Assembly: GCA_946803715.1 (NCBI GenBank)
Contig: CAMPET010000035.1
Span: 295,874 to 351,481 of the forward strand
Length of the DNA stretch: 55,608 bases
Direction: 5' to 3'
DNA from: Beroe ovata
Taxonomy: Eukaryota > Ctenophora > Nuda > Beroida > Beroidae
The notes beneath the pieces are model-generated. The model was given only the letters and a program-made list of their open reading frames with translations, ran no database searches and was not told the DNA's origin. A program made the position numbers and the translations under genes. The stretch's first letter is position 1; every line of letters begins with the position of its first letter. Positions 22,662 to 36,300 of the stretch are shown here, piece after piece.

Positions 22662-23201
22662 GAAGCAATGTCATTTGCAGCCCAATATACCAAGCAGTTT
22701 ATTCTGAAGAAATCAAACCAGTCCAAGACTCCCCAGAAGTGTCAAAGATGTCTTGAGTCAGGACATTGGACCTTTGAATGTAAAAATGAGCGCAAGTATG
22801 TGAAAAGAGAACCTAGAAGTAAGACTGTAGATCAAAATAGAGGAATTGCTTCAGTCCCAGTACAGCACGAGAGAAAAAAGCCTGTTACTGTCAGTTCAGA
22901 AAGTTCCTTGTCATCTGATTCTGAAGATGAAAAGGTTTCTAAAGTCAAAAAGCTTTCCAGTATGATATCAAACTCACTTGATAGTAAAGATGTGACTAGC
23001 AAAAGGGACAGTGAGGGTCAAAGTGCATCACATTCTAAATGTCTAGACAGAAAGCAATCTAAGGGTAAAGAATTACCTAGTTCATCAGAATCTTCATCAG
23101 ATACTTCTGATAGCAAACACAAACCACCTCAAAAGAATAAGAAACCAATGCACAGGAAGAAGAGAGCTCGCAAGTATTCATCTGACTCTTCATCCTCTTG
23201 A
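22662..23201 (+). CDS. ZCCHC10: ZCCHC10-like CCHC zinc-knuckle protein, 177 aa from the internal ATG
   Basis: The exon begins after TACTTTACAG (acceptor ending 22661), with ATG at 22668 and stop at 23201. A single CCHC knuckle near residues 24-39, CQRCLESGHWTFEC, matches ZCCHC10's CQKCLEFGHWTYEC, and NERKYVKREPRS follows as in that family (KRKYLHRPSR). The rest is a low-complexity Ser/Asp/Lys tail ending in a basic run and SSDSSSS, also as in ZCCHC10. The human protein starts about 40 residues earlier with a conserved segment; because the frame is open back to the splice acceptor, an upstream coding exon is possible. The cellular role is poorly known; the family is nuclear. Confidence 0.82.
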   Translation, partial: EAMSFAAQYTKQFILKKSNQSKTPQKCQRCLESGHWTFECKNERKYVKREPRSKTVDQNRGIASVPVQHERKKPVTVSSESSLSSDSEDEKVSKVKKLSSMISNSLDSKDVTSKRDSEGQSASHSKCLDRKQSKGKELPSSSESSSDTSDSKHKPPQKNKKPMHRKKRARKYSSDSSSS

Positions 23202-24310
23202 TTAACATGTTGTTCAGCTTCAGACACACATGCCAGATGCCATAAGATAATAGAGCAGAATCTGATTTTTTCCACCCAGCCTGGCCGCGAAGCGGCCTAA
23301 AAAGGCATAAGGTGGTTAGGAATTTGGAGATTTTGGTGAAGATAGTGGGGTTGGTAGGATGGTCGTATGCGGTATGCGGTATGCGGTGGTCCCTCCTTTA
23401 TAAAACACGCCATAGAAACCACTCCGCACGCATTCGCAATTGCATGCGCGCATGAATCGCAAAGTGAAATTATGAAATGCGCGGCGTCGTAAAAATAAGG
23501 CAAAAAGATCGCGCGTGTGAAAAATGGTGTACTTGTTTAAAACAGTATTCTTCAATTATCTAATTAAAATTTCTTTTACCTTCGTAGTTCGTACACTTAC
23601 AGCAATGGGTTATGTAATTCATGATCGGCCTTGTACAATTAAGGGTTTTTCCTTACCGTCGGCGCCGCGCAATTGTCATAATGTCATAATTCCGCCCGAT
23701 AAAATCCCGCCCGATAAAATCCCGCCCGATAAAATCCCGCCAGGGTGAAATTCTACAATGATCGGCGCGGCCATGAAATCCACGGCCACGACGGTGAATT
23801 CAATTCCAAATAAATTCATTGAAATGTCACGTTAACTGCATTGTATAAGTTTAGTTTAACTTTAAACCGGGCGAGGCTTCCGCTTAACTGCCAACTTAAT
23901 AAGTAATTTTTTTTCAATTACTCGTAGCACTAGCATTGTTTGTTGCTCATTGGCAATGCGGCCCAATTACAAACTAAATTTAGCCAGACCTTAGAATTTA
24001 CACTTAAACCCGATTGCTTTTAAAGGCTGGGTGGAAATATAACGCCCGCCTGTCGGGAATAACGGGCGTAATTCTTGTTAACTTCTGAATCTGACTTTTG
24101 ACTTCTCTTGATTGATTGTTGACATCAATTTTTCATAATTCAGGTGCATTGCTGTAGACTGACTAAAATCAAAATAAAGAAGTTCATGTCATGTCTTTTA
24201 AGTTTCGGAAATTCTATGAATATCATATTTATTGCTCCAACATTTACTTATGGGATGATGTTTTTCAACTGTCCTATGATCATGATCATTCATCCATCTT
24301 TTCTCTAGAC
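23202..24310. other. No gene recognised between ZCCHC10 and NCLN
   Basis: Holds a GGCCGCGAAGCGGCC hairpin at about 23282-23297, a triple GTATGCG run near 23365-23388, and a 15-bp tandem repeat at 23693-23745. A plus-strand frame at 23524-23748 simply reads through that repeat. The NCLN promoter must lie in the right part; no clear motif is visible. Confidence 0.5.
23693..23745. repeat. 15-bp tandem repeat CCCGCCCGATAAAAT, about three copies
   Basis: CCGCCCGATAAAATC is repeated three times head to tail and ends in a partial copy CCCGCCAGG. Each unit has a GATAA word. It is too short to say more. Confidence 0.8.
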
Positions 24311-27300
24311 ATGTTGGAGGTGCTCAGTGACTTCAGTAGGTCGCTTGGAACATTTTGGGGGCTCTTTACCATCATAGCTGTTTGTGCCCCTGCTGCCCTA
24401 GCAGTGCATGAGTTTACAGCATACAGAATGAACCAGTACGCACATGGGGGCATTGAATACGGATGCAAATCGAATATGGTTAGTTGGAATCTGTGGTAAG
24501 GCTCAAAAATGCCTCAAGTACTCTGATCCACATTCTAATACCTTGATTCGCAGTCGGCTGGTCATAACAGGAGACGGAACCCCATTTTTTATTTGCAGAT
24601 TAACTACGAGGCCCGTCCTGCTGACGCCAACATCGTCACCCGAAGAGTGGTTTTGCTGTCCATGGGCGAAGTGTCTGTTGATAGAATGAGGGAACTTGTT
24701 TCAAAGAAAGCAGGATCCTTACTCATTGCCCTTCCTCCAAAGAACTCCTCCGTCCTGACTCAAGGTAGCTCTAAACTTCATAAGGTGCATCATCATTGAT
24801 CTCCTTAGTCTGAATGAAATTGTCGACCTGTGCATCAATGTTCCCAATGTTATTGCTATTTTTGCTATACCATTGCTTTTATTTACATGATCTCAGAGGC
24901 AATCGACCAGTGGTCAGAGGTTGAAAGTGTGTTGATGGAGCAGCTCACTGACACGAGTGTTTATTTCACTTACCAGCACCCTGAATTGATGGAGATATAT
25001 GATGAGGTACTTTCCACTGACCGCTATTATGCCAGGATGATACTTACAATTTGAACGTTTTATATGATCACTGCATGGGTTTTGTTATCGACTTCGCCTT
25101 GTGTACATTCATTGACTTCACTTTACTTGATATTACTCATAATCACTCATATCTTGTCAGCACTTGACATCACTCCTTTCGGTTATGTCCTTGACACTAC
25201 TTAACTTTCCTCAACATCTCTTTCTTGACAGAACTCGCCTTGTTTGAATTTTCCTTGCGCCAATCTCCTTTTTTGACGCCATTTCCTCCTGACACCATTT
25301 CCCTTGACACGACCTTGCTTGGTTTCACTTCCTTTGACACCACTTTCTCTGATCCCACTTCGAATGCCATCATTACTTGCACCACTTCCCTTGACAAAAC
25401 TTTCCTTGACATCACTATGCTTGACAGCACTTTGCTTGAAACCATTTCTTTAACATCACATTCTCTGACACCACTCTTCTTCATACCAATTCCCCTGACA
25501 CCACTTTATAAAACCACTCCCCTTGACACCACTTTATATAACCACTCCCCTTGACACCACTTTGTAAAACCACTCCCCTTGACACCACTTCAAAGGAACC
25601 ACTACCTTGACACTACTTTATTGGAACCACTACCCTTTACACCACTTTGCTTGACATTATTCCCTTGACACCACTTTGCCTGACATCTTTACCCTTGATA
25701 CCACTTCATCAGGTTCACTCCCCTTGACACCATTTTATCCGAACCACTCCCCTTGACACCACTCTATTTGAATCACTCCACTTGACCTCATTTTATTGGA
25801 ACAACTCCGCTTGACACCACTTCTTGAAGCCGCAATGCTTGTCATCACTCCCATTGACACCAATATGCTTGAAACCCTGTCCCCTTGACGCCGCTTTCCA
25901 TATCATGTTCCCACTTGTGTCAGGTGAGAACCGGTCTGAACAGTGACCACGCAGCAACCGCTGCAGCAGCGCTGGGAAATGTATTCCAATCCAACGGTTT
26001 CCAGATAGTCACCTACTCTGCAGCACCAGCACCGGCAAAATCATCACTCTACACAATACAGGTAGGGGGAACTCTGACGTCGTGGCTAGGATTGCTGTCA
26101 TCTCATCATTCCATTCACTACATCTCTCCCTCGCAGAGTAAGTTACTGACTCAGAGCAGAGAGGCCAGCCCGAGCATCGCAATAGTGGCTCACTTCGACA
26201 GCTACGGTATATCACCACACCTGGCAGCATCCAGTAACGGAAATGGGAGTGGGGTAGCTGCACTTCTCGAAATTGCTCGACTTCTTTCAAAGTAAGTTCT
26301 GAGAACATAAGACATGTATCAGAAGATGGAACGCGCGAACGCCAAGTAGCTGGTCTCCATACGAAATGCATATGGTAACGGTACAACCCCGATTTTGCGT
26401 GCGCGCCGCGGCGCGCGCGCTTCAAGTTTTGGTCCTAGCTTGTCTCTCTCGTACGGAATGGAAACAGTTTCTTATCTGGGAACATGCAATGTATGTTTCA
26501 GGTTGTTCAATAAATCTGGCAATGTTCCAAAGTACGATGTTATATTTCTCTTGTCTGGAGGCGGCAAACTCAACTACCTCGCATCAAAAACGTGGCTTGA
26601 TAGACGGCTACAGTCAGACACGCCTGAATCAGCTATTCTTAACGAAGTAGAATTTGTCCTGTGTTTGGATAGTGTTGGTAAAGACGGACTCAATTTCCAC
26701 GTTTCTAAACAACCCAAAGAAGGTACTTATCCCGCTCTTCCCCTCCCAATTTTTTCACCTTCCTGTTTAATGAGCGGCACAATCTCAACATGTTTCCCAA
26801 CAGGAACAGCAGGATTCAAGCTACTCTCCGCAATAGAGGAGGCAGCTGCTTTACTCTACCCGGAAATACGGATACAAACTGTGCCGAAAAAGGTATCAGC
26901 CCCAGGGGGGCTGCGTGCTAATTGGTTTAGCACAGGTGTGCTGTTTTTGCAAACATGAACCTCATATGACACTGAGTCATCGTATATGATCTGTATCAGG
27001 TTAATCTGGGAAATCCCCTGTTTGCGTGGCACCACGAAATTTTCACTGTCAAGAGGTTACCAGCTGCTACAATATCCAATTATCCCTCGCACACATCCAC
27101 CGGCCGTCTGAGTACATTCGATACATCGGGTGAGTTGTTTCCTGGGGAGGTGGGGGGAGTGTTCTGTTATCATCGCAAGCCATATTAGCTATATTATGTA
27201 CATTGGACACTTTACCAGCCCACAGGGCTATAATAGGATTGTGAGGTGCCATAGTTGTTTGATTCCTATATTGTCATTACCTTAGTGATTGGAGACTGTA

Positions 27301-30300
27301 TTATAGGATGTAACTCAATGTAGGATGATAGCATAGAGAACTCTGGCAGTGAAATGATAATGACCTATATAACTCGGTATCACTTTCAGTCCAAAGAGAC
27401 AAGCTGTTCACACACACTCACATCATAGCAGAAGGATTAGCAAGATACGTGTCTGACTTGTCTGATTCCTCCGCCATTATCCTCAATGAAAACATGGTAA
27501 GTTGCACGTGTGTGCACTTTGTTTTCTTTTCAGTTGTTAACAGCTCATCAAAGTTGTGTTTTTGTTCGTACTGTTATAGTTTTTGTTCGTACTGTTTCTG
27601 TTCGTACTGTTATAGCCATACTCTACCACAACTAGTGCTGGGATATCCCATCTCACCAGATCCTTCCCAGATCCCTAACCGAGACATGCTGTCACGGACA
27701 GTTGACTTCCTGAGTTCTACCACGCGAGCAGCGACCCTCCTTAATCGTGACAGCCCGGTGATACTCTCTCTTGAACAGGTACAATATTGTACTTAGTGAG
27801 ACAGTGTTCTGCTATGCTCTGTCTAGTGCCTTGTGACTCGACTATTGCGTGACTTCTCTTTGAGATAGCCTGGATTTGTGGTCTGAGCCGAACAATTGTT
27901 TCTGTTGCTCCTTCTCCCTCCACGATAATCCTAAACATTCCTAAATATTCCTAAATGAATAACGCGAGACTTCCTTCAGCATACGGCTGATTCCCATAGC
28001 AACCGTCTGACTCCTCAGAAAATAGCTATGAAGTTTCGATGGTGTATTGGCCATTGAAATGGATTATCATCATCATGTATGGTTTTCGAGGATGTTCAAA
28101 TAATCCAGGAATTTCAATTCCATTGAATGCTCCAAAAACATGGAATATTTTTCGATGGAATAAAATATACAGAAATTCTATCATCATATCTTTTATATGT
28201 GACAGCACTGATTTAAATGAACCCAGTGCACTTCTCATCAGCCAAATCTTAAACATATCGTGTTAGAGTTTTTTGCTTGGCTTGTTCATTGTCGTTCCAT
28301 ATGTTATGAGGATGGACGATTATAAGAACATGTAAGGACTTTACCTTTTTCATCTTGATTTTCGACTTAGAATAAGTTGAAATGAACTAAAATAAACTTA
28401 AATCATAATAGCTATTATCGATAATAAAATCAAAGTAACATTCCCCTCCTTGCGGACAATATGTTACATTATAGACCCTCACTCTACTTCTTCATTGTGA
28501 GTAGGATCTCCATTATCCAATTCCTGGCCCAATGCCCATTGGCGGAGGCGGCTATGATCCACTTCACGACGCCACTGCGCTGGCTGCTGTTCATGGTAAT
28601 GGTCTCCTCGTTTAGCGCCCTTATTGCCCACATCCCAATGTCGAGCATCCGCCATCGACATTGGTGAATCCCCTCTACCTATTTCCCTCATTTTTCTCCT
28701 TTTGTCCTCCTACCGGCAGTAGTCGTTGGACTTGTCTAAAAACAAATGACAAACTTTCCGTGAGTCCCACGAAACCGTCATTATATATGTCTCAGTGGCT
28801 GCTCGCACTTTCTCATTATATCCCCCAGCAGAGTTCTGACTCGCCTGTGGAGAAAATCATCACCTGTGCGCTTTGCCGGATCTGTCCCGTGCCTTTTGGG
28901 CCGATTGTGGCGGTCACCCAGCCTGGGCCTGTCCAATCTGACTTTCTACACTTGGTGCTACCCCACCAATCTCCACTGCTTATTTTCACCTCTTCAGCGC
29001 CCTATTAAATTGTAGACTCGGCGCTTGAAACGTACTGTGTGGAGCATCAATACACCTATTCTAAAGATGTAAGCCGAGCCTGCAGTAGGGTGTGTATGGC
29101 GCCCTATGCTGCCCAGCAGCTTTCAGTTTCCGTTGTTATACTAATGACTTTATCTCTGGAGTTAAAACTCAATTTTAATTTAGTTTCCTGTATGATAGGT
29201 AAATCAATAAGTGACCCTCTTCTCTCGTCATATCACCTCCCAACAAATCCCTGAACAACGATCCAATGATCTCCTTTCTGTCTGTAACAACTCTTCACCT
29301 CACCCCTCCTCAACACTCTTCTGTCCTCTCTTCCAAAGTATCTCTCACGTGGTGGTAAGGGTGATGTCCTTGCCACGAACACTAGTCTGTCCCCACTTCT
29401 CTCATCTGTCTTTTCTCCTCCAGCCAGTCGAATATGCTTCTGTATCTGTCTGTTCGACTCGTTTCTGAACTCTTCCCTCCGGACCTCCCTATCAATATAT
29501 ATTATATTCTTCCTCCTTGTTTTCTTCTCTGTGCGTTGCAGATGGTACCCCCTCTAGTATGGGTAGGAGGTGTCCCGCATTCACGGTGAATAACTGAGAA
29601 CACCTGTCGAGAGGTGTAATAATGTTACTGTAATGATATAACTGTAATATTGAAGGGGATTGAGAAGAGGGATTGTCTCAACGTCAAACATTAGCAGTCC
29701 TTTCATTGTCTCCTCATCCAAGTCTGGATATGGGGTTGGCGATGGTGATGGGCTTGGTAGGAGTGTGTATTCCTCTAAGCGAGCGAGCAAACCCGGATCC
29801 ATTCCGAGCAAATTTTGATTCATAGACATATCCTAGCGGGGTAACGTGAAGTCGAAGTACACCCGGGAAATTCTCTTATATTCCCCCTCCGCCGCAATCT
29901 TGTCTACAATGTTCTCCATACAATCTTCTGTCACTGCTCTGAACATCATTGGGTGATGATCTCTATGAGTTGCAAGCGTCTTCTCGCAGCCACAGTTTGC
30001 TGCCCGTATAAGAAGCCGCGTTGCAGTAGGGAGGTTCCTTACATTCACTTGTGTACAACGAACCTACCAGTGTGACTATACTTGCGCTACAAAATATTCT
30101 TAAAATTACGATACAGTATATGAAACAATTCATATCAAACTTAAAACAATAAGTTTATTGCAATTTATAAGCAATTCATTGCAAATTTATTCTTTATGCT
30201 TTTATGGTAAGAAGAATCAAATTTCAAATAATCAGTGATAATACTGAAGTTAGATCTCCAGATCTTTGTCCCAGAGTTGCGTGGTGTTCTTACCCTTGTC

Positions 30301-33300
30301 TTCTCCCAACTATACCCCTGAGAGCCTTGTCTTCTCCCAAATATACCCCTGAGAGCCTTGTCTTCTCCCAACNNNNNNNNNNNNNNNNNNNNNNNNNNNN
30401 NNNNNNNNNNNNNNNNGCCCAACTATACCCCAGGAAGCCTTGGGTTTCGCCCAACTATACCCCTGGAAGCCTTGTGTACTCCCAGCTATAATACCCCAGG
30501 CAGGGAGCCTTGGGTTTCTCCCAACTATACCACTTAGAGCCTTGGGTTTCTCCCAACTATACCCCAGGGAGCCTTGATATTGAAGTATTCCGCAAAGTAG
30601 GCCATTGCTGCTGGAGACTCCAGATCGATTTCAGTAATGACCTCTTTGACATCATTCACCAATCACCAGGACCTCTGTTCATTTAAACCTCATTTTATTA
30701 TTGGGACTGTTTCAATTCCCAGAAACAGTCCAAGATATAATCATCTAACTCAACTATCAACAATTATTTGTCTCTAGCAGCAACAGCTGTCCTATAAAAC
30801 TGAGGCATTCCTAATTTAATTTTAATTTATTTATTTGATGTTTGATATGCCCTGTCGATTCCTGTTCCTTATTTCGGGGATGATTTCAGGGTGCTCAGTC
30901 TGTTTTTAATTTCCTGACAAGCATCTGCTTTCCGTATTTCTGATTTTTTCCCTCTGCGTCAGCTTCAGTACTGTATGACTTGCTACTTAGGGTTACTAAC
31001 ATATACTGTATGGTGTAAGCTTGATATTTTCAATTTATTTTTATTGTTTGTTAATTGTGATATCACTGATCAATCATAACAATCATAACTGGTATTACAT
31101 TTAACGAAATTAAGTTTATCAAAGTTTCAGAACAATAATTATGAGTGTAATACCACTCTGTTTAGTGTTTTACCTATCTCCACAGAGATCCAGAAATGAG
31201 CTCAAGTATGTATTTATGTAATGGGGATGACGAGGTTTCAAAATATGTAGGTTTGCACAATGATGAGCTCGTCCTTCTATAGTATTGGTGCAGTCCCCGC
31301 CTCTGTAAAATTACATCAATACACTTGACGAGTGTAAAAGTTCGCCACTTGATACAGAGAAAACACGATTTACTCTCTACATTGCACGTATTAAAGCTTC
31401 TAAACAACAAGTTATTCAAACAATCATTTAGTACTATTACTGGAACAGAAAATGTCATTTATGATGGGTTTTGGTTCATGAATATTCAGTGATCACTGAT
31501 CTCAACAGTCCCCGGTAATATCCCGGTTTCTCTTTCAGGATACGGCAAATAACTTTGCTAATCTTCCTTGCCCGTTGACCTGGGGTATGGCAGAATAGGC
31601 TGCTGTCGGCTTAGCACCATAGGAGGACTCCTTCTATGGTGTTGGTACAATATACTTGAAGTTGACACTACCCCTGGGAACCATATCTCCAAGTATAGGA
31701 GAATCTGTACTCAGGTGAATAGACTTGCAGATCATAAAAGTACAATAAAGCACCTTCAGCTGACAAAATTGTGTGTATCTCCTTCTATCCAGTCTCCCTC
31801 TGTTTGATCCAATCTCCTTCAGTCTAGAGTCTAGACAACAGCGTCGATTCCGCCCTTAACACAGCAGAAAGGTGCTCGGTAGTGTCATCAATATTGCAGA
31901 CAAGTTTAATCTAAGCTCTGCTATCCTAATGACATGCTAGTAGAAATAGTACAGAATTGGTTAGTATCTGAGTGATGAAAAAGTAAGAAATTAGAATGTT
32001 GTTAAGTTTTAATCTAGGGCTTGTGAATCGCGGATTCCTCAACCCCGTATTTCTTGTCCGACCCTTTTCTCTCTAGCGCTCCTGCCATGGATAATTCCTT
32101 CCTACTGCTTACTACCAACTCTTCAACTTGTCAACTTGCTTATCTTCATTATGGAGAACCATATACATAATGCTATAATGCAATGCCACTTATCCGTAAA
32201 TCACTGCAGTAAACTTGGTCTGAAACATGAGTTATGCGTCAATTTTAAATCAACTGAAGATAACATGTTAACGTTGGAAACAGGATGACAGGATGATTGT
32301 CCACATTCTTATCCCATTTACATTTAGGTGAATTGTACCGAGACAAGATAATCTTCTGCAACTTCTGTAGCTCGCTCCAAACATCTTGCGCTCCATACCC
32401 TTCATTTTTTCCTGTGCTTCAAGCCACTCAGGTGTTTTCAAATGGATGCTGGTGATGTCCGTCCACATCGCAGGCGGCACAATACCAAACTTTCTTCTAC
32501 TTCCATGAAACAGTCAACCGGTTCCCCGTTTTCTGATGCTTTCTCGTAAAATCCATCTAGGGCCTTTTCGATTGTCAAACTATGTGATAATATAAACTTA
32601 ATCGCCCTCACCATTCTTGTTTGCTATAGCAAAGGGCGTCTCTCTATTCTCAAACCCGGCTTGAGAATCAAATCCTCTATGATCATTGATCAACACTTCA
32701 TAGTTAACGAGGTCCCCTCTCCAAACTGATACGTTTTACTGATGACTTTTTGCTTTTACTGCGAGGCGATTTTCACAATGGACTCTCTGTGGTCAACCCT
32801 ATCTCCCTCTGTACATAGAATGTATACACTTGAAATTTCAAGTTTATTTTCATTGTTTGTGTTCTTACTTAATCAATCTGACTTAGTTATAGCTGGTATT
32901 GAATTTAACGAAATTTAGTTCAACATTTANGGGGGTAGAATTCATAAGAAAGACTATATCTCTTTCCGATTTCGAGTTATCGGCCACGCCCCATTTTCAC
33001 CTGGATGCGTGGGAAAATTTAGGAATTCATGAAAACGCGGAAAATTCCCGTCGTGTAAGGTATCAAACGAAAGGTATTAATGTCAGGAAATATGGACCCT
33101 TATATGAACTCTTCTGACTCTGCTTCTTGTCATCGCTCCTTCAAATTTAATAAGGCCAGTGGCGGTTGATAAAGTGTAATCCATGCTTTACTCTTTCAAG
33201 ACTTCGCTGCAATGAGGAGCTCCTCATTCAACCCTCCTGCGCAGTTTCCTGTACGAATGGTCCGAAAGGGAGCAAAATGAGGTCAGAATTGGGTCACGAA

Positions 33301-36300
33301 GTGGCCAAATAGGATCTGTGCCACTGCCCAGTGCCCAGTGGGAGTCGGAAGTTAAAGCAGTGCCCTTGCAGGGTCATTTGAATGAATGTTATTGTTTATG
33401 ACCCCCTACTGACCTCTACTGACCAGTGACCACCTGGTGATTACTTTCTGGAATCCTTCTGACCACTTTCTGATCATATTGATATACATAGGGTGCATCT
33501 TGAGTGTGTCAGTAAACTTTAGACATGGACAATAGGCATGGACCCTGAGAAGTGTGAAAATGGTACCTACTGCAAGTGTTTAGTAGGAGTCCAGTTAGGG
33601 GGTTAGATAATGGTCGCCAGGGTTTCCCCAGCGGGTCAATGGCGTTTCAGCAGTTGCTCAGAAGGGGTACCGTATATCCGCCAGGCTCGACCTTGAGGAC
33701 TGAAGACACTTCGGTTTGGAAACATACATACATAATTATACAAGCAGAGTGCCTGGAGGCTATTCACAATGCAGGCAATCTCGTTGATCTGCCATGACCA
33801 ACAACTGGAATGCTGTCCTGTTGTACATCTTACTACTTATAATTCGTCCTCATATATATATATATATATATNTATGGCAGAATAGGCTGCTGTCGGCTTA
33901 GCACCATAGGAGGACTCCTTCTATGGTGTTGGTACAATATACTTGAAGTTGACACTACCCCTGGGAACCATATCTCCAAGTATAGGAGAATCTGTACTCA
34001 GGTGAAATAGACTTGCAGATCATAAAAGTACAATAAAGCACCTTCAACTGACAAAGTTGTGTGTATCTCCTTCTATCCAGTCTCCCTCTGTTTGATCCAA
34101 TCTCCTTCAGTCTAGAGTCTAGACAACAGCGTCGATTCCGCCCTTAACACAGCAGAAAGGTGCTCGGTAGTGTCATCAATATTGCAGACAAGTTTAATCT
34201 AAGCTCTGCTATCCTAATGACATGCTAGTAGAAATAGTACAGAATTGGTTAGTATCTGAGTGATGAAAAAGTAAGAAATTAGAATGTTGTTAAGTTTTAA
34301 TCTAGGGCTTGTGAGTCGCGGATTCCTCAACCCCGTATTTCTTGTCCGGCCCTTTTCTCTCTAGCGCTCCTGCCATGGATAATTCCTTCCTACTGCTCAC
34401 TACCAACTCTTCAACTTGTCAACTTTCTCATCTTCATTATGGAGAACCATATACATAATGCTATAATGCAATGCCACTTATCCGTGAATCACTGCAGTAA
34501 ACTTGGTCTGAAACATGAGTTATGCGTCAATTTTAAATCAACAAAAGATAACATGTTTACGTTAAAATGGAAACACGTCTGACAGGATGATTTTTGCTTT
34601 TGCTGCGAGGCGTTTTTCACAATGGACTCTCTGTGGTCAACCCTATCTCCCTCTGTACATAGAATGTATACACTTGAAATTTCAAGTTTATTTTCATTGT
34701 TTGTGTTCTTACTTAATCAATCTTACTTAATCAATCTGACTTAATCATAGCTGGTATTGAATTTAACGAAATTTAGTTCAACATTTAACAAAGATGGAGA
34801 ACAACAGTTATGACTCCTCTGTTATACCCAACCCATGTGACATCATATCATAACCGCTCACATTTTTCCCCTTGTCTCCCAAATCAGTTGAAACATCTTC
34901 TCTCTTGATTACTCAATACTCAACCCGCAAAACTTCTCTTTTATGAACTATGGGATGCTGTGGGAATTGGAAGAAGCAAGTGTGCTGTTGTAGGGTTTTT
35001 CTCTAATTCTTCAGCAAAGAATAGAGGGAAGAACCTTCAACCTATTCTTGTATTCTTTACCTCATTCAGTTAGCTATTCTTTCTTAGTTTCTTACTGTTA
35101 GTCAGCATTCAGCACTGTCTGACTCTTATAGTTACTCATAGCTTTCAGAACTCATTACATTAGAATGAGTTCCTGCATTCATTTCCGTATATAACTGTTA
35201 CAAACTGGTACTGAATGGTTGAGATTATATAATGTTCGGTTATCGTATGATTGATAGAAGAGGGATATTGTTCTTATTTAGTTATTTTGTCTTGATTCTT
35301 TGATTGCCATTGGCGTACTTTTCCATTACCAAACTTAGTAAACTTACTTTTTTGACTTATATCATATATGACAGCTTATCGATTTTCTTGAAATTGATGG
35401 CGTCATTTATCAAATTGATTTCCCCAGTCTGTCTTTTGATCATACTTATCTTATATTCAATTGTATATTCTGCACAATATGGATGAAGCTTCGTATGACT
35501 TATCCTGAACAATGATTATAATCATTAATTTCTGGGCAGATTTTCCCCCTTGCAATCCATTCTCTTCAGTATAACGATATGGCTGTCCGATTCCATTTCT
35601 CCCATGCAGCAGTCCTGAGAACTGGAAGAGTTATTGTCCCTTCTTGAGTGTTTTATAAATGCGGCTGTTAATCTTATTGAATTGGTTTTCCATGCTTAAT
35701 TGCTTTTGCTGTACCTATCCCTCTAACTGCATTGCAACTGACATCTATAAAGTCATTCCCTCCAAAGTTTGTACTCCGTCACAATGATTCAAACTATAGT
35801 GGAATTCTAGACAATTTGGATAGAGGTGGAAGCTTTTGTTGGTCCATCGCCAGTGTTGCGTTTCCAGTGTAAAGGTAACGAGCTGGTGGTTCAGTGCCGT
35901 ACCAGGGCCATACCGCTTTCACGAACATTAACACTGTATGGATCTCCGGTTCACATTTCCATGGCCGCACCTGATCCTTGTTACAAGCCACCAAAACTTT
36001 GTTGGAATCATTTGAAATACGTAGCGTTTTGAAAATTAAATTTAAATGCGATAATTCATCAAATCCTACCATAAAAGTGATAAAAATCTTTTGTTGTATT
36101 GCCCTTGCTGTATTACAACCTGCATCTATAGAATGATTTTCCCGAATACTGTTTCTACTGCGAAGTTCACTGCAATTCGGGAGAAGCAAATTCAATCCCT
36201 TCTTCCCAGTAAAATCTCCATAAACTTTGAAAAGAATCATCTTGATCACACATTGCTCCTCCATTCATTGGAATTTACCTCCTTCATTACCTTATACCAG

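Noticed and set aside
25885-26295. Continuous NCLN exon including the residues between 26062 and 26136
   Set aside because: The segment has a GTAGGG donor and a strong polypyrimidine-CAG acceptor, and nicalin relatives lack the extra 25 residues.
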